Part shown: positions 22,476 to 33,610 of the stretch, piece by piece | Layout: every line of letters begins with the position of its first letter | Position numbering within the stretch: position 1 is the first letter of the stretch | Source: Mesobacillus campisalis | GTDB taxonomy: Bacteria > Bacillota > Bacilli > Bacillales > Cytobacillaceae | Length of the DNA stretch: 64,000 nucleotides | Direction: 5' to 3' | Assembly (NCBI RefSeq): GCF_000986785.1 | Contig: NZ_LAYY01000003.1 | Coordinates: 174,583-238,582 of the forward strand | Translations under genes and position numbers: made by a program | The notes under the pieces: model-generated | What the model was told of the DNA's origin: nothing | Databases searched by the model: none | What the model saw: the letters and a program-made list of their open reading frames with translations, nothing else

Positions 22476-23365
22476 GTTGCTTTTCCCTTCCTCTTTTCAA
22501 TATCCCGATGCGTTACTCTTGTTTGATAATCTGTCTCAAAATGCCTGGCGATATGTTCAGCAAGGGCCACTGAGCGATGCTGCCCGCCTGTGCAGCCAAT
22601 GGCAATAATCAGCTGGGCTTTGCCTTCCCGTTTGTAATGCGGGAGCATAAAGGCAAGCAAATCAGTAACCTTTTCAAGGAATTTATGCGTCTCATTCCAT
22701 TTTAGAACATATGTGGACACATCTTGATCAAGACCGGTCTTAGGCCTCATATGTTCAATATAGAACGGATTCGGCAGGAATCGCACATCGAACACCAAAT
22801 CGGCATCAATAGGGATACCATGCTTGAATCCAAAGGACATCACATTGACCGTAAACGTCGCTTTCTTATTTACCGAGAACTCCTCGAGGATCTTTTCGCG
22901 CAGCTCCTTCGGCTTTAACTCGGATGTATTGTAAATCGTCTGCGCCCTGCCTTTCAGCTCCTCCAGCAGGTCCCGCTCAAGCTTGATGCCCTCGAGCGGC
23001 AGGCCGTTCTGTGCCAGCGGATGGAAGCGCCTTGTCTCCTTATAGCGGCGCACAAGTGTGGAGTCATCCGCGTCAAGGAACAGGATTTGCGGAGCGACCC
23101 ATGACGTTTCGGACAAATCGTCCAATGCCTTAAAGAGGGAGTCGAAAAATTCCCGGCCTCGCAAATCCATGACCAACGCCACTTTATTCATTTTATTTCC
23201 GGATTCCTTCATTAACTCCAGAAATTTTGGGAGCAAGGTTGGCGGAAGGTTATCGACGCAAAAGAAGCCCAAATCTTCAAAGCTCTGAATCGCAACCGTT
23301 TTTCCCGCACCTGACATCCCTGTAATAATGACCATTTGGGTATCATTTGTCGAACCGGTGCTCAT
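22472..23365 (-). CDS. rapZ: RNase adapter / nucleotide-binding protein RapZ (YvcJ)
   Basis: 297 residues with an N-terminal P-loop GMSGAGKT (about residues 16-23) and a C-terminal domain ending in [14 protein letters not shown]. In E. coli RapZ directs RNase E to a small RNA; in Bacillus YvcJ hydrolyses GTP and affects competence. The ATG at residue 3 of the longest frame is taken because GGGGGA then has proper spacing. It forms the middle of the yvcI-rapZ-yvcK unit. Confidence 0.93.
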   Translation of the reverse strand: MSTGSTNDTQMVIITGMSGAGKTVAIQSFEDLGFFCVDNLPPTLLPKFLELMKESGNKMNKVALVMDLRGREFFDSLFKALDDLSETSWVAPQILFLDADDSTLVRRYKETRRFHPLAQNGLPLEGIKLERDLLEELKGRAQTIYNTSELKPKELREKILEEFSVNKKATFTVNVMSFGFKHGIPIDADLVFDVRFLPNPFYIEHMRPKTGLDQDVSTYVLKWNETHKFLEKVTDLLAFMLPHYKREGKAQLIIAIGCTGGQHRSVALAEHIARHFETDYQTRVTHRDIEKRKGKAT

Positions 23366-23395
23366 TTTCATTCCCCCGAACAGATAGAATATGTG

Positions 23396-23854
23396 TTAGT
23401 TTGGATCCAGCCTGTAGTTGATCAGCTCAAAATCAGGCGTGTAGGTAAACGTTCCATAAATAATTCCCTGCCCGTGAACCATATAATCAAGGATATGGTA
23501 ATCTCCTGCGGCCATTGGGAGGTTTTTGATCTCTTCCGTGTCATGCCATGCAAGAACGCCCTCCTCGGATCGCTCAAGATGGACGCCGGTTGATTCGGTG
23601 GCATTGAAGGTAAACATCATCCACTCGGAAACGACCTGGTCTTCCTCTTTTATTACGAAGGTGAAAATTCCTTTTATTTTCGGATTAAGCAAATAAATCC
23701 CTGTCTCTTCACGGTATTCACGTATGCAGGATTCCTTTGCGGTTTCGCCAGGCTCCATTTTCCCGCCAGGAGCAACCCACCACCCGCGGCGTGGTTTTTG
23801 AAGCAGCAGCACTTTGTTATCTTTCACGAGAAGACAGTTCGCCACTCGCTGCAT
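23396..23854 (-). CDS. Nudix hydrolase (YvcI, MutT-like)
   Basis: 152 residues with a complete Nudix box GGKMEPGETAKESCIREYREETGI, of the form G-x5-E-x7-REx2EExG, which binds Mg and hydrolyses nucleoside diphosphate derivatives. Substrate unknown. The ATG following AGGTGA was chosen over an upstream GTG. It is the first gene of the yvcI-rapZ-yvcK unit, transcribed from a promoter about 130 bp upstream. Confidence 0.92.
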   Translation of the reverse strand: MQRVANCLLVKDNKVLLLQKPRRGWWVAPGGKMEPGETAKESCIREYREETGIYLLNPKIKGIFTFVIKEEDQVVSEWMMFTFNATESTGVHLERSEEGVLAWHDTEEIKNLPMAAGDYHILDYMVHGQGIIYGTFTYTPDFELINYRLDPN

Positions 23855-23978
23855 TGACTTCACCTACTTTTCTGTGATCGCCCGGTATTTAGGCTAAGAG
23901 GCCATTTCCTTGGATCCTCTGCCAAAATGAATGGGTCGCCATAAAACAACCAAAGCAGCCGGACTTTTCATTGTTTTC

Positions 23979-24007
23979 ATTATACTATTTTTAGAAACGC
24001 GCCACAA
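23979..24007 (-). promoter_or_regulatory. Putative sigma-A promoter of the yvcI-rapZ-yvcK unit
   Basis: On the minus strand TTGTGG and TATAAT are 17 bp apart, ending about 125 bp before the Nudix gene start. The 445-bp region between this gene and trxB otherwise contains only a terminator and no supported ORF. Confidence 0.5.
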
Positions 24008-24112
24008 TGAATGCAAAATTGATAATTTTGCAAACGGTATTCACTTTCATCCTATTCCAGAACAAAAGTGTTATAAAGCGTTTTGAGAGCCTGTACTACA
24101 TGGATGTACATA

Positions 24113-24138
24113 AAAAAAGAGCACAGGAGAACCTGTGC
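24113..24138 (-). terminator. Terminator downstream of trxB
   Basis: The stem GCACAGG-AGAA-CCTGTGC is followed by TCTTTTTTT on the minus strand, about 160 bp past the trxB stop. Confidence 0.75.
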
Positions 24139-24299
24139 CGTCAAAGGATTATATTTTTAAAAGGGGGTCAATTTCTATTTCTATATTACCCGATAATTGT
24201 TTCACTACTGTTACAGTCGAGTTAATATAAAATTACGTTGTGTAAATTTTTCCTGTACATCAAAACAAACGACATGACAGGGATTTGACCCATTTTAAA

Positions 24300-25307
<1,008 letters not shown>

Positions 25308-25368
25308 CTACCCATATCCTATAAAACTAACCCGAAAGAGTCCATGAATCTGCTTATAACGAAGCAAA

Positions 25369-25411
25369 GGGACGGTTCTTCTGCTTCAAAATGAAGCAGA
25401 AGAACCGTCCC
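25369..25411. repeat. Perfect 19-bp-arm palindrome between the TPR gene and trxB
   Basis: GGGACGGTTCTTCTGCTTC and its exact complement are separated by five bases. No T run follows on either strand, so a classical terminator is doubtful. It resembles the palindrome at 52631 in carrying an (A)AGAACCGT core. Confidence 0.8.
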
Positions 25412-25417
25412 CATGTT

Positions 25418-26908
25418 TTATGTTAGACAGCTGTCTACGAGTTTGATGTATTTGTTTAGGGTTGATGCTGATAGTCCATACTTTTTGGCGATTGCTTGCT
25501 TGGTTGTCCTGCTTTGGCGCACTTTATCCCAAACATATTCCACGGCGGCTGCCCAGGCTTTTTTATTTTTCAAGTTCAAGCCGTCCTTGACAGCCTGGTC
25601 AAAAACAGCAAACCAGATCAGGTAGATCCCTGCTTCCTCATCCTTGATCGGGCGGTGGAAGTCGTACAGTACAAGCGCTGTTTCGTGGGCACCGAGGATC
25701 GCCTCCGTACCAGCCAGCGATTGTCCCGATTCCACGTACTGAAAGTATTCCCGCTCCAGGCCAGTCAGGTTGTCGGCAATTTTCCCTGCGGAAAGGATTT
25801 CTTCCTTTTTACCCGAAACGGACGCCAGGAACAAGGCAAACAGTCGCTCCTCCGGATACTCGCTCTGAAGTCTGCTGATAATCGAGGATACCTGGGAATC
25901 AAGAGCAACATTCTTGTCTCTCCATGGCTCGTGGCCTTCTTTATCCGGGCTGTACTCAAGCACTCTTTTCCAGTATTCCCTGGCGGCCTGCTCACGCCCT
26001 GTATAATAAGAAGAAGTTGCCAGCCAGTAATAAAATGCTCCGTCACCTTCATGACCCGTTTTGTGCAGTTTTTTCAGCCATTTGTAGCCAAGTTCGTATT
26101 CGCCGACAAGCGAAAAAGTGGCTCCAAGCTTGAATTGCTGCTCCATCAGCATTGGCTGGATTTTCGCAAGCATCTTTGTCATTTCCCTTACCTGCTTTGT
26201 ACGGTTTTCGTAGTAGGCGAACACCAGCATATTGCAAAGCGCGTGCAGGTTTCCCGGATTTTTTTCCAGTACAAGCTCGAGAATCTCATTCGCCTTTTTC
26301 GGCTGTCCGAGATAAAAATAGGCCAGTGCAAGGTTATTGTAGGCAGACCAATATTCTGGAAACTCTTCGACCAGTTCCTCGAATATCTCGATTGCTTCCG
26401 GAAACTCGCCTTCCTCAAGACGCTTCCTTGCTTCCTCCTGCTTGGCAATCAGCCCGTCTTCTTCATGTATGTCATCATCCAACTCTTCCGCTTCAAGCAA
26501 AATCAGTTCGAGCAGCTCTTCTGCATCAGCCGTGAACTCCCCGTCACGATTCAGCTCCAAGTATAAATTGGCATGATGGTAAGCATCTTTAAACAAACCC
26601 ATGTGAGCATAGTTATTAGCTAAGAAGTAATGGCAATCTACCATTTCTTCGTCCAACTCTTCGAGAATTTCCTTCAGAAGGGTGACCGCCTGCTGGTAAT
26701 CTCCCAGTTCGGTCGCCACAATCGCAAGCTGGCAGACAATCATTGGTTCGCCTGGCTCCAGTTCCATCGCCCGGCTAAAAAATTTGTAAGCCTTATGCAA
26801 ATCACGGCGGTGGTACGCCTTAACACCCTTGGAGAAGTAGTATTCACCTGTCGGCACAAATGACAACAGCTGTCCTTTTGGTTTTCTTGCTTTAGAGTCT
26901 TCTCCCAT
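25418..26908 (-). CDS. Tetratricopeptide-repeat protein
   Basis: 496 residues with several TPR units: YYFSKGVKAYHRRDLHKAYK near residue 28, AYNNLALAYFYLGQPKKANE near 195, and others. A glutamate-rich middle and a C-terminal helix-turn-helix-like segment (TTKQAIAKKYGLSASTLNKY) follow. It is probably a cytosolic scaffold. The position between trxB and the his operon corresponds, from memory, to B. subtilis yvcD. Function unknown. Confidence 0.88.
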   Translation of the reverse strand: MGEDSKARKPKGQLLSFVPTGEYYFSKGVKAYHRRDLHKAYKFFSRAMELEPGEPMIVCQLAIVATELGDYQQAVTLLKEILEELDEEMVDCHYFLANNYAHMGLFKDAYHHANLYLELNRDGEFTADAEELLELILLEAEELDDDIHEEDGLIAKQEEARKRLEEGEFPEAIEIFEELVEEFPEYWSAYNNLALAYFYLGQPKKANEILELVLEKNPGNLHALCNMLVFAYYENRTKQVREMTKMLAKIQPMLMEQQFKLGATFSLVGEYELGYKWLKKLHKTGHEGDGAFYYWLATSSYYTGREQAAREYWKRVLEYSPDKEGHEPWRDKNVALDSQVSSIISRLQSEYPEERLFALFLASVSGKKEEILSAGKIADNLTGLEREYFQYVESGQSLAGTEAILGAHETALVLYDFHRPIKDEEAGIYLIWFAVFDQAVKDGLNLKNKKAWAAAVEYVWDKVRQSRTTKQAIAKKYGLSASTLNKYIKLVDSCLT

Positions 26909-27037
26909 TTAGCCCTCCATAAAAGGTTTTTAACCAATGTATTATAACATAGGGTGTGGTGGGGAGAAAGGGGAATCATTGTTTTCCAAGTGTTATGATT
27001 ATACAACAGCTAACCATTTTCCCAATAAATGGTGTTT

Positions 27038-27152
27038 GTAGAGTAAAGTGATCATTTCGTAGAGTAAATACAAAAAAGTGTGGAGTAAACTAAGAATATT
27101 GTAGAGTAAACCAGAAATTCCGTTGAGTAAACCTACTAAACCGTAGAGTAAA
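27038..27152. repeat. Six-unit direct repeat with exact 21-bp period
   Basis: The decamer G(T)AGAGTAAA occurs at 27038, 27059, 27080, 27101, 27122 and 27143, always 21 bp apart, with variable sequence between. It lies in the 387-bp gap between the divergent TPR and NERD genes. On the minus strand it would read as a leucine/tyrosine heptad-like peptide without an SD. Confidence 0.85.
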
Positions 27153-27295
27153 TTAAAAGAAACATCCTCTTCGATGAGAAGTTGGTGATTTTTCATGGGA
27201 TAAAAGAAGATTTTTGACGATTTTATGGAGATCTATGTTTCCTGCAGGAATTATTCCAAGAGTTGAAGAAGCGTACACCAAAAGGAGTGGTGTTT

Positions 27296-28264
27296 TTGAT
27301 AATTAAATATAGAGTTAAACCTTTAAAAATCAGAATTAATGAAGCGATTCTCCGGAGGATTCCTCCATGGGACCCCCGAATTAACAAAATCACACAGGAC
27401 TTGGCCAAACGGAAGGCAGGTCTCCGCGGAGAAGAAGAGGTCGATTATTTTTTGAGCCTGCTCCCCGATAAGGAGTTCTTCATCTTTCAGGATATCCGCC
27501 TGCAGCATAAGGGTCTCATTTTTCAAATCGATCATCTTCTCCTATCCCCTTATTTAGTTCTTCCTCTTTTCGTCAAAAATTTCTCGGGAGAAATCGTATT
27601 TAATTCAGGTTTCAGCCAGGTAATCAGAATTTTAAATGAACAGGAAGAAGGGTTTGAAGACCCAATCTTACAGGCAAAACGACATCAATACCTGCTTTCC
27701 GGCTGGATGAAAGAGCACAGGCTCCCGCTTGCCCCAATTGCTTTCCTCGTATCCTTCGGAAAATCAACTACCATTTTGAAGAATCCGAGCCATTCACGCG
27801 AGGTATATGACAAAGTGTGTTTACCAGGAAACCTCATTTTTAAAATTGATAAACTTAAGAAGCAATATCCAAAGGAAGTTTTATGCACAAAGGATCTTAA
27901 TAAATGGACAAGGACTCTTCTAAAGCATCATATACCTGAAACACCCTCCTATACGGCCCACAACATACCGCAAACCGACTATATCACGGGCGTTCAATGT
28001 CCTCTTTGCTTAAAATACCATATGTACCGGATACCGGGTTTCTGGAAATGTCCTGCTTGCGGACATACTTCCAAGGATGCGCACTATGCCGCTATCAATG
28101 ATTATTTCTTATTATTTTCTCCAACTGCTTCGAACCGACAATTGCAAGAATTCCTTCACCTGCCCAACCAAAAGCTTGTCTCCAAGCTGGTGACAGCCAT
28201 GAACCTCCCCCACACCGGCTTCCGCAAAGACCGCATCTACTGCCCAAAATCCTACAACACATAA
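27296..28264 (+). CDS. NERD-domain protein with C-terminal zinc ribbon
   Basis: 322 residues from a TTG eight bases after AGGAG; longer readings have no SD. The N-terminal half is a nuclease-related domain: KAGLRGEEEVDYFLSLLP, FQDIRL, then FQIDHLLLS, the conserved acidic positions of a restriction-like fold. The C-terminal third has two CxxC pairs (CPLCLKYH and CPACGHT), as in a zinc ribbon, followed by a basic tail. NERD proteins are associated with DNA processing or membranes; no function is established here. It is a lone plus-strand gene between minus-strand operons. Confidence 0.85.
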   Translation: MIIKYRVKPLKIRINEAILRRIPPWDPRINKITQDLAKRKAGLRGEEEVDYFLSLLPDKEFFIFQDIRLQHKGLIFQIDHLLLSPYLVLPLFVKNFSGEIVFNSGFSQVIRILNEQEEGFEDPILQAKRHQYLLSGWMKEHRLPLAPIAFLVSFGKSTTILKNPSHSREVYDKVCLPGNLIFKIDKLKKQYPKEVLCTKDLNKWTRTLLKHHIPETPSYTAHNIPQTDYITGVQCPLCLKYHMYRIPGFWKCPACGHTSKDAHYAAINDYFLLFSPTASNRQLQEFLHLPNQKLVSKLVTAMNLPHTGFRKDRIYCPKSYNT

Positions 28265-28268
28265 AAAA

Positions 28269-28291
28269 ACCGGCCCTATCGAAAGGCCGGT
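28269..28291. terminator. Terminator between the NERD gene and hisIE
   Basis: The stem ACCGGCC..GGCCGGT lies between the two convergent genes with T-rich sequence on both strands (seven A precede it on the plus strand). It can end both transcripts. Confidence 0.85.
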
Positions 28292-28301
28292 CATCATAAA
28301 T

Positions 28302-28934
28302 TTATTTTTTTCCTTCATGCCGCTGTTCCAGCACGCCCAGGACTTCCTTCAATGGAAGGTTCTGCTCGCGTAGCAGGACGAGAAGGTGGTACATCAGGTC
28401 GGCAGCTTCCCATTTCAGCTCTTCGGCGTCGCGGTTTTTCGCGGCGATGATGACTTCGGAGGCTTCTTCGCCAACCTTTTTCAAAATTTTATCCACGCCT
28501 TTTTCGAAAAGGTATGTGGTGTAGGCGCCTTCCGGCATATCGCGTTCGCGGTCGGCAATTACTTTTTCCAGACGGGAGAGAATTTGAAGGTCGGAAGCAC
28601 TTGCACCATTGCCCGAAGCAGCCTCTACCAGCTTCTCCGAGAAGCAGCTTACCGCACCCGTATGGCAGGCAGGGCCCGCCGGTTCAACCAGCACGACTAA
28701 AGCATCGCCATCACAGTCATACCTGAGTTCGACAATCTTCTGGGTGTTGCCGCTCGTTGCTCCTTTATGCCAAAGCTTAGCACGCGACCGGCTGTAAAAC
28801 CAGGTCTCGCCGCTCGCAATCGACTTTTCCAGCGACTCGGCATTCATGTAGGCGACCGTCAGGACCTCAAGGGTCGCTGAATCCTGGACGACGGCCGGAA
28901 TCAGGCCGTTCTCGTCAAATTTCAAGTTGTTCAT
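28302..28934 (-). CDS. hisI: Bifunctional phosphoribosyl-AMP cyclohydrolase / phosphoribosyl-ATP pyrophosphatase
   Basis: A 210-residue fusion (HisIE) catalysing histidine steps two and three. The cyclohydrolase domain (about 1-110) has the metal-binding [12 protein letters not shown] and [12 protein letters not shown]. The pyrophosphatase domain (about 115-205) has [15 protein letters not shown]. It is the last gene of the his operon; its start overlaps the hisF stop as ATGA. Confidence 0.97.
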   Translation of the reverse strand: MNNLKFDENGLIPAVVQDSATLEVLTVAYMNAESLEKSIASGETWFYSRSRAKLWHKGATSGNTQKIVELRYDCDGDALVVLVEPAGPACHTGAVSCFSEKLVEAASGNGASASDLQILSRLEKVIADRERDMPEGAYTTYLFEKGVDKILKKVGEEASEVIIAAKNRDAEELKWEAADLMYHLLVLLREQNLPLKEVLGVLEQRHEGKK

Positions 28935-29689
28935 CGGACTTCCACTCCTTTTTCACGGAGGTAAGCTTTCACTTCGGCCACCGAGGTTTCTTTGTAATGG
29001 AAAATGGATGCTGCCAGGGCGGCATCTGCCTTTCCTTCGGTAAAAGCTTGGGCAAAATGCTCGGCATTCCCGGCTCCGCCGGAAGCTATCACCGGCACAG
29101 GAACCGCTTCACTGACTGCCTTCGTCAACTCCAGATCAAAGCCCTTCTTTTCACCATCGCTATCCATGGAGGTCAAAAGCAATTCCCCCGCTCCGAGGCG
29201 GACTGCCTGCATCGCCCATTCGATGACTTCAAGTTCGGTGGCTTTCCGCCCGCCGTGGGTGTAGACGCGCCATGATCCAAGCTCTTCATCATATTTGGCA
29301 TCGATTGCCACAACAATGCATTGGGTGCCGAAGAAATCGGCTCCTTCCGTGATTAGGCCGGGATTCATGACCGCAGCTGTATTCAGGCTCACCTTGTCGG
29401 CGCCCGAGCGCAAGATTCGCTTCATGTCGTCGAGCGAGTTGATGCCGCCTCCGACCGTAAAGGGAATCGCAAGTTCGGAAGCGACCGCTTTGACCACTTC
29501 GACCATTGTCTTCCGGCCTTCATGCGAAGCGGAAATATCAAGAAACACCAGTTCATCGGCACCCTGCTGGTCATAAAAACGTGCCAGTTCCACCGGGTCT
29601 CCCGCGTCGCGAAGCTGGACAAACTGAATGCCCTTCACAACACGTCCGTCTTTAACATCCAGGCAGGGAATGATTCGTTTGGTCAGCAT
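28931..29689 (-). CDS. hisF: Imidazole glycerol phosphate synthase cyclase subunit
   Basis: A 252-residue (beta/alpha)8-barrel that uses ammonia from HisH to form imidazole glycerol phosphate and AICAR. The catalytic Asp11 ([12 protein letters not shown]) and the second acidic strand (VAIDAKYD) are present. It overlaps hisA by 7 bp and hisI by 4 bp. Confidence 0.98.
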   Translation of the reverse strand: MLTKRIIPCLDVKDGRVVKGIQFVQLRDAGDPVELARFYDQQGADELVFLDISASHEGRKTMVEVVKAVASELAIPFTVGGGINSLDDMKRILRSGADKVSLNTAAVMNPGLITEGADFFGTQCIVVAIDAKYDEELGSWRVYTHGGRKATELEVIEWAMQAVRLGAGELLLTSMDSDGEKKGFDLELTKAVSEAVPVPVIASGGAGNAEHFAQAFTEGKADAALAASIFHYKETSVAEVKAYLREKGVEVR

Positions 29690-30420
29690 GGTTTCTTCAC
29701 CGCTTCCAGTGCTTCTTTTACCGTAAAACGCCCCTCATAAAGGGCCTTGCCGACGATCGCTCCGCCCACGCCGGATGTCTCCAGCTCCTTAAGTGCTGCC
29801 AGGTCTTCAAGAGAGCTGACGCCTCCGGAAGCAATGACGTTTTTCCCTGTTTCGGCTGCCATCAGGGCCACTGCCTCAAGATTGGGCCCGGACAGCATGC
29901 CATCGGTGGCAATGTCGGTGAAGATGAAGGTTTCCGCCCCCGCATGAGCAAACCGCTTGCCAAGGTCGACTGCCTTCACTTCGGATGTGGACAGCCAGCC
30001 ATGCGTCGCCACATACCCATTTTTCGCGTCAATGCCAATCGCAATCTTCCCGGGATATTTCCGGACCATCTCTTCGGCGAATTCCGGATTTGAAATCGCA
30101 ATGCTTCCGATGATCACCCTTGATACACCATTTTCCAGGTAATGCGCAATATCGCTTTCGCTTCTGATGCCGCCGCCAATCTGGACGGAAGCGTTCAGCT
30201 CGCGGGCTGCCTTGATGACGTATGTATCATTGACACGTTTGCCGTCACGAGCGCCATCAAGGTCAACCATGTGGATCCACTCTGCCCCTGATTCTGCAAA
30301 CGACTTCGCCATATCAAACGGCGAATCGCCATAAACCGTTTCTTTCCCATAATCCCCCTGGAGGAGCCGGACACACTTTCCGCCCCTCATATCAATTGCC
30401 GGGTAGATGATAAAACTCAT
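29683..30420 (-). CDS. hisA: ProFAR isomerase
   Basis: A 245-residue barrel isomerase converting ProFAR to PRFAR. The N-terminal [13 protein letters not shown] holds catalytic Asp9, and the phosphate-binding motifs [10 protein letters not shown] and [10 protein letters not shown] are present. It is related to HisF and overlaps it; hisH lies 14 bp upstream. Confidence 0.98.
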   Translation of the reverse strand: MSFIIYPAIDMRGGKCVRLLQGDYGKETVYGDSPFDMAKSFAESGAEWIHMVDLDGARDGKRVNDTYVIKAARELNASVQIGGGIRSESDIAHYLENGVSRVIIGSIAISNPEFAEEMVRKYPGKIAIGIDAKNGYVATHGWLSTSEVKAVDLGKRFAHAGAETFIFTDIATDGMLSGPNLEAVALMAAETGKNVIASGGVSSLEDLAALKELETSGVGGAIVGKALYEGRFTVKEALEAVKKPC

Positions 30421-30434
30421 TGTCCAGCACCCCT

Positions 30435-31061
30435 TTATCTGGTTCCAATCATTTTTGTAAAATTGCGAAGCAGGTCCATTCCGGTCATACTGCTTTTTTC
30501 AGGATGGAATTGCATTCCGTAAATATTTCCGCGTCCGACCACCGCCGGAACCTCAACATCATAATCACTGACCGCGACCAACACGTCACTGTCATCGGTC
30601 TTCACATAATATGAGTGAACAAAATACACATGGCCTTCTGAAATATTTTCCGTGAGAGGCGACGAGTTTTCAAACCGCAGCCTGTTCCACCCCATATGCG
30701 GGACTTTGTAGGCTTCTCCCTCCGCCGTCACTCCCGGAAAACGCTCGACCTTGCCTTGCAGCAGGCCGAGTCCTTTGGTCACGCCATTTTCCATACTCTC
30801 TTCGAACAATAGCTGCATGCCTAGGCAGATGCCCAAAAGCGGCTTTCCGCCGGCTGTATAGTCCCTAATCATTTCCGTAAGCCCCAGCGCATTCAGCCGT
30901 TCCATCGCGTCGCGGAATGAGCCGACACCAGGCAGCAGCAAAGCGTCCGCTTTCCGCAGTTCCTCTGGGTCTTCAGAGATGAAATAAGGAATTTCAAGCC
31001 GCTCCAGGGCCTTGGAGACGCTGAACAAATTGCCCATTCCATAATCGACGATCCCAATCAT
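30435..31061 (-). CDS. hisH: Imidazole glycerol phosphate synthase glutaminase subunit
   Basis: A 208-residue class I glutamine amidotransferase that feeds ammonia to HisF. The nucleophile is Cys79 in GICLGMQLL, and the His-Glu pair is in QFHPEKSS. It begins directly after the hisB stop. Confidence 0.98.
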   Translation of the reverse strand: MIGIVDYGMGNLFSVSKALERLEIPYFISEDPEELRKADALLLPGVGSFRDAMERLNALGLTEMIRDYTAGGKPLLGICLGMQLLFEESMENGVTKGLGLLQGKVERFPGVTAEGEAYKVPHMGWNRLRFENSSPLTENISEGHVYFVHSYYVKTDDSDVLVAVSDYDVEVPAVVGRGNIYGMQFHPEKSSMTGMDLLRNFTKMIGTR

Positions 31062-31649
31062 CTACAGCATTCCTTTCGAGGATGGGATTCCTTTGACACG
31101 CGGGTCGATGGTCGTGGCTTCATCCAGTGCCCGCGCCAGTGCCTTGAACACCGCTTCAATGATATGGTGGGTATTTTTGCCGTAGTGAACGACTACATGG
31201 AGATTCATGCGGGCTTCGATGGCCAGCTTCCATAAAAATTCATGGACAAGCTCTGTATCGAATGTGCCGACCCTTTGCGCCGGAAACTCGCCGCGCAATT
31301 CCAGATGCGGGCGGTTGCTCAGGTCGATGACAACCTGGGCGAGCGCTTCATCCATCGGGACGAACGCATTGCCGTAGCGCTTGATGCCTTTTTTATCGCC
31401 CAATGCCTCGCGCAAAGCCTGTCCAAGGCAGATGCCGATGTCCTCGGTTGTGTGGTGGTCATCAATCTCTGTGTCTCCCTGTGCCAGGACAGTCAAATCA
31501 AACTGGCCGTGCTTGGCAAACAAATCAAGCATGTGGGAAAGAAACGGGACACCCGTTTCAAGCTCGGACTTGCCTTCACCGTCCACTCCAAGGGTCAGCT
31601 GGATATTTGTTTCATTCGTTTTGCGGCTAATGCTTGCGGATCTTTCCAT
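31062..31649 (-). CDS. hisB: Imidazoleglycerol-phosphate dehydratase
   Basis: A 195-residue monofunctional Mn enzyme of histidine step six. Metal-binding histidine clusters DDHHTTEDIG and HHIIEAVFKAL are intact. The phosphatase half found in the E. coli fusion is absent, as usual in Firmicutes; no histidinol phosphatase or HisC is present in this operon, so those steps are encoded elsewhere. Confidence 0.98.
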   Translation of the reverse strand: MERSASISRKTNETNIQLTLGVDGEGKSELETGVPFLSHMLDLFAKHGQFDLTVLAQGDTEIDDHHTTEDIGICLGQALREALGDKKGIKRYGNAFVPMDEALAQVVIDLSNRPHLELRGEFPAQRVGTFDTELVHEFLWKLAIEARMNLHVVVHYGKNTHHIIEAVFKALARALDEATTIDPRVKGIPSSKGML

Positions 31650-31673
31650 CTATGTTTCCTCCAGACTAAAGGT

Positions 31674-32945
31674 TTAGTTCTTTTTCAATCGTGCTTCCAC
31701 GGCCCGGGCATGGGCCTCAAGCCCCTCCAGGCGCGCAAACTTGGCAATCTTCGCGCCGTTTTCGCGGAGCGCTTCTTCGCTGTAGGCGATGATGCTCGAC
31801 TTCTTCTGAAAATCCTCGACGCCGAGCGGACTGGAGAACCTGGCCGTTCCGTTGGTCGGCAGCACATGGTTCGGTCCGGCAAAATAGTCGCCAACCGGCT
31901 CGGAGCTGTAACGGCCGATAAAAATCGCACCCGCATGGCGGATTTTCCCAAGCAGCTCCATCGCATTTTCAGTCATGATTTCAAGATGCTCTGGCGCAAG
32001 CTGGTTCACAGTTTCAACGGCTTCTTCCATGTCGGCAGCCAGATAGATGGCACCAAAGTCTTCGATCGACCTGGAAGCTATCTCCTGGCGCGGCAATACC
32101 GCAAGCTGGACGGCCACTTCACGCTGCACACCCTCCGCCAACGCAGCCGAAGGAGTGACAAGGACACTGCTTGCCCTTGTGTCATGCTCTGCCTGTGACA
32201 GCAGATCGGCGGCTACTTCGTCCGCATTCGCTGTGTCATCAGCCAGGACCGCGATTTCACTTGGACCGGCAATCATATCAATGTCGACGTCCCCGAATAC
32301 CTCCCGCTTTGCAAGGGCAACAAATATATTGCCGGGGCCGGTAATTTTATCGACTGGCGCAATGCTTTCGGTACCGTAAGCGAGGGCTCCGATTGCCTGG
32401 GCCCCGCCCACCTTGTAGATTTCCTTCACGCCTGCCAGGTCGGCGGCCACCAGGACCCCGGCGGGAAGCTTCCCATCCGCTCCGGGAGGCGAGACCATCA
32501 CAATCCGCTTAACTCCGGCCACCTTGGCAGGAACCACATTCATCAGCACAGAAGATGGATAGGCCGCGGTTCCGCCGGGAACATAAACTCCGACAGAATC
32601 AAGAGGAGTCACTTTTTGCCCGAGGATTGTGCCGTTTTCTTCTGTCGTCAGCCAGGAAGGCCGCAGCTGCTTTTCATGATAAGCACGGATATTTTCGGCC
32701 GCATCGGCAATAATCTGGACCATGCTTTCATCGACCAAATTGTAGGCTTCCCTGATTTCTTCCGGCTCCACCAAAAAAGTTTCCATCCTCACATGGTCAA
32801 ACTTTTCCGTGTAGGCTTTAAGGGCTTCATCCCCGGAGCGGCGGACATCAGCAAGGATTTTCTTCACGGCCTGCCTCTGGTCTTCACTTCCGCTATCGAC
32901 ACTTCTTTTAATGGACACCTCGCCGCTGACCTTTACAATCTTCAA
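31674..32945 (-). CDS. hisD: Histidinol dehydrogenase
   Basis: About 423 residues; a Zn enzyme that oxidises histidinol to histidine. Motifs include [15 protein letters not shown], the GPGN-FVALAK segment, LLSQAEHD and the C-terminal [16 protein letters not shown]. An ATG three codons upstream sits directly on GAAAGGA, so the TTG eight bases downstream (protein MKIVKVSG) is preferred; this start choice is an inference. Confidence 0.95.
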   Translation of the reverse strand: MKIVKVSGEVSIKRSVDSGSEDQRQAVKKILADVRRSGDEALKAYTEKFDHVRMETFLVEPEEIREAYNLVDESMVQIIADAAENIRAYHEKQLRPSWLTTEENGTILGQKVTPLDSVGVYVPGGTAAYPSSVLMNVVPAKVAGVKRIVMVSPPGADGKLPAGVLVAADLAGVKEIYKVGGAQAIGALAYGTESIAPVDKITGPGNIFVALAKREVFGDVDIDMIAGPSEIAVLADDTANADEVAADLLSQAEHDTRASSVLVTPSAALAEGVQREVAVQLAVLPRQEIASRSIEDFGAIYLAADMEEAVETVNQLAPEHLEIMTENAMELLGKIRHAGAIFIGRYSSEPVGDYFAGPNHVLPTNGTARFSSPLGVEDFQKKSSIIAYSEEALRENGAKIAKFARLEGLEAHARAVEARLKKN

Positions 32946-32986
32946 TACAATCATCCTTTCACGAACTCGTCGGGAACATCCCCGAC

Positions 32987-33610
32987 TTATATGACTTTGC
33001 TGAGCGCATTTACCATTGCGCTGATACGTTCATCTTTCATCCGGTAGCTGACCGGGTTGACGATCAGCCTTGAGGTGATTGGGGTGATGGTTTCGAACTC
33101 AACCAATCCATTTTCCTTCAGCGTCCTGCCGGTTGACACGATGTCGACAATCCTGTCGGACAGGCCAATTAATGGTGCCAGTTCAATTGACCCGTTCAAT
33201 TTAATGATTTCAACCTGCTCACCTTGTTCACGGAAAAAGGCTTCCGCCACTTTGGGATATTTGGTCGCCACTTTCGGCGCTACATCATTCATTTTTGTGC
33301 CCGGCAGTCCGGCAACCGCCAGATAGCAGGGGCTGATTTTTAAATCGAGCAGCTCGTAAACGTCCCGTTCTTCCTCTAGCAGAACATCCTTCCCGGCAAT
33401 GCCAAGGTCTGCGACCCCATGTTCCACATAGGTGGCAACATCCATTGGCTTGGACAGGATGAACCGGAAATTTTCTTCCGCTACATCGATAATCAGTTTC
33501 CTGGAGTCATCAAACTCGGGTGGCAGCGTGTATCCTGCGGTCCTCAGCAGTTCGGCTGCTTCCTCGAAGATTCTTCCCTTTGGCATGGCAATTGTTAATT
33601 GTTCAGTCAT
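32987..33610 (-). CDS. hisG: ATP phosphoribosyltransferase catalytic subunit (short form)
   Basis: A 207-residue first enzyme of histidine synthesis and target of feedback inhibition. It is the short form, lacking the regulatory domain, and so depends on HisZ, encoded just upstream. Motifs: [23 protein letters not shown], and [15 protein letters not shown] binding PRPP. The start overlaps the hisZ stop by 8 bp and has GGAAAGGAG. Confidence 0.98.
   Translation of the reverse strand: MTEQLTIAMPKGRIFEEAAELLRTAGYTLPPEFDDSRKLIIDVAEENFRFILSKPMDVATYVEHGVADLGIAGKDVLLEEERDVYELLDLKISPCYLAVAGLPGTKMNDVAPKVATKYPKVAEAFFREQGEQVEIIKLNGSIELAPLIGLSDRIVDIVSTGRTLKENGLVEFETITPITSRLIVNPVSYRMKDERISAMVNALSKVI

Noticed and set aside
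26999..27196. Minus-strand 65-codon ORF with repeated LLY units
   Set aside because: It is the translation of the 21-bp repeat array, lacks an SD, and its regularity comes from the DNA repeat.
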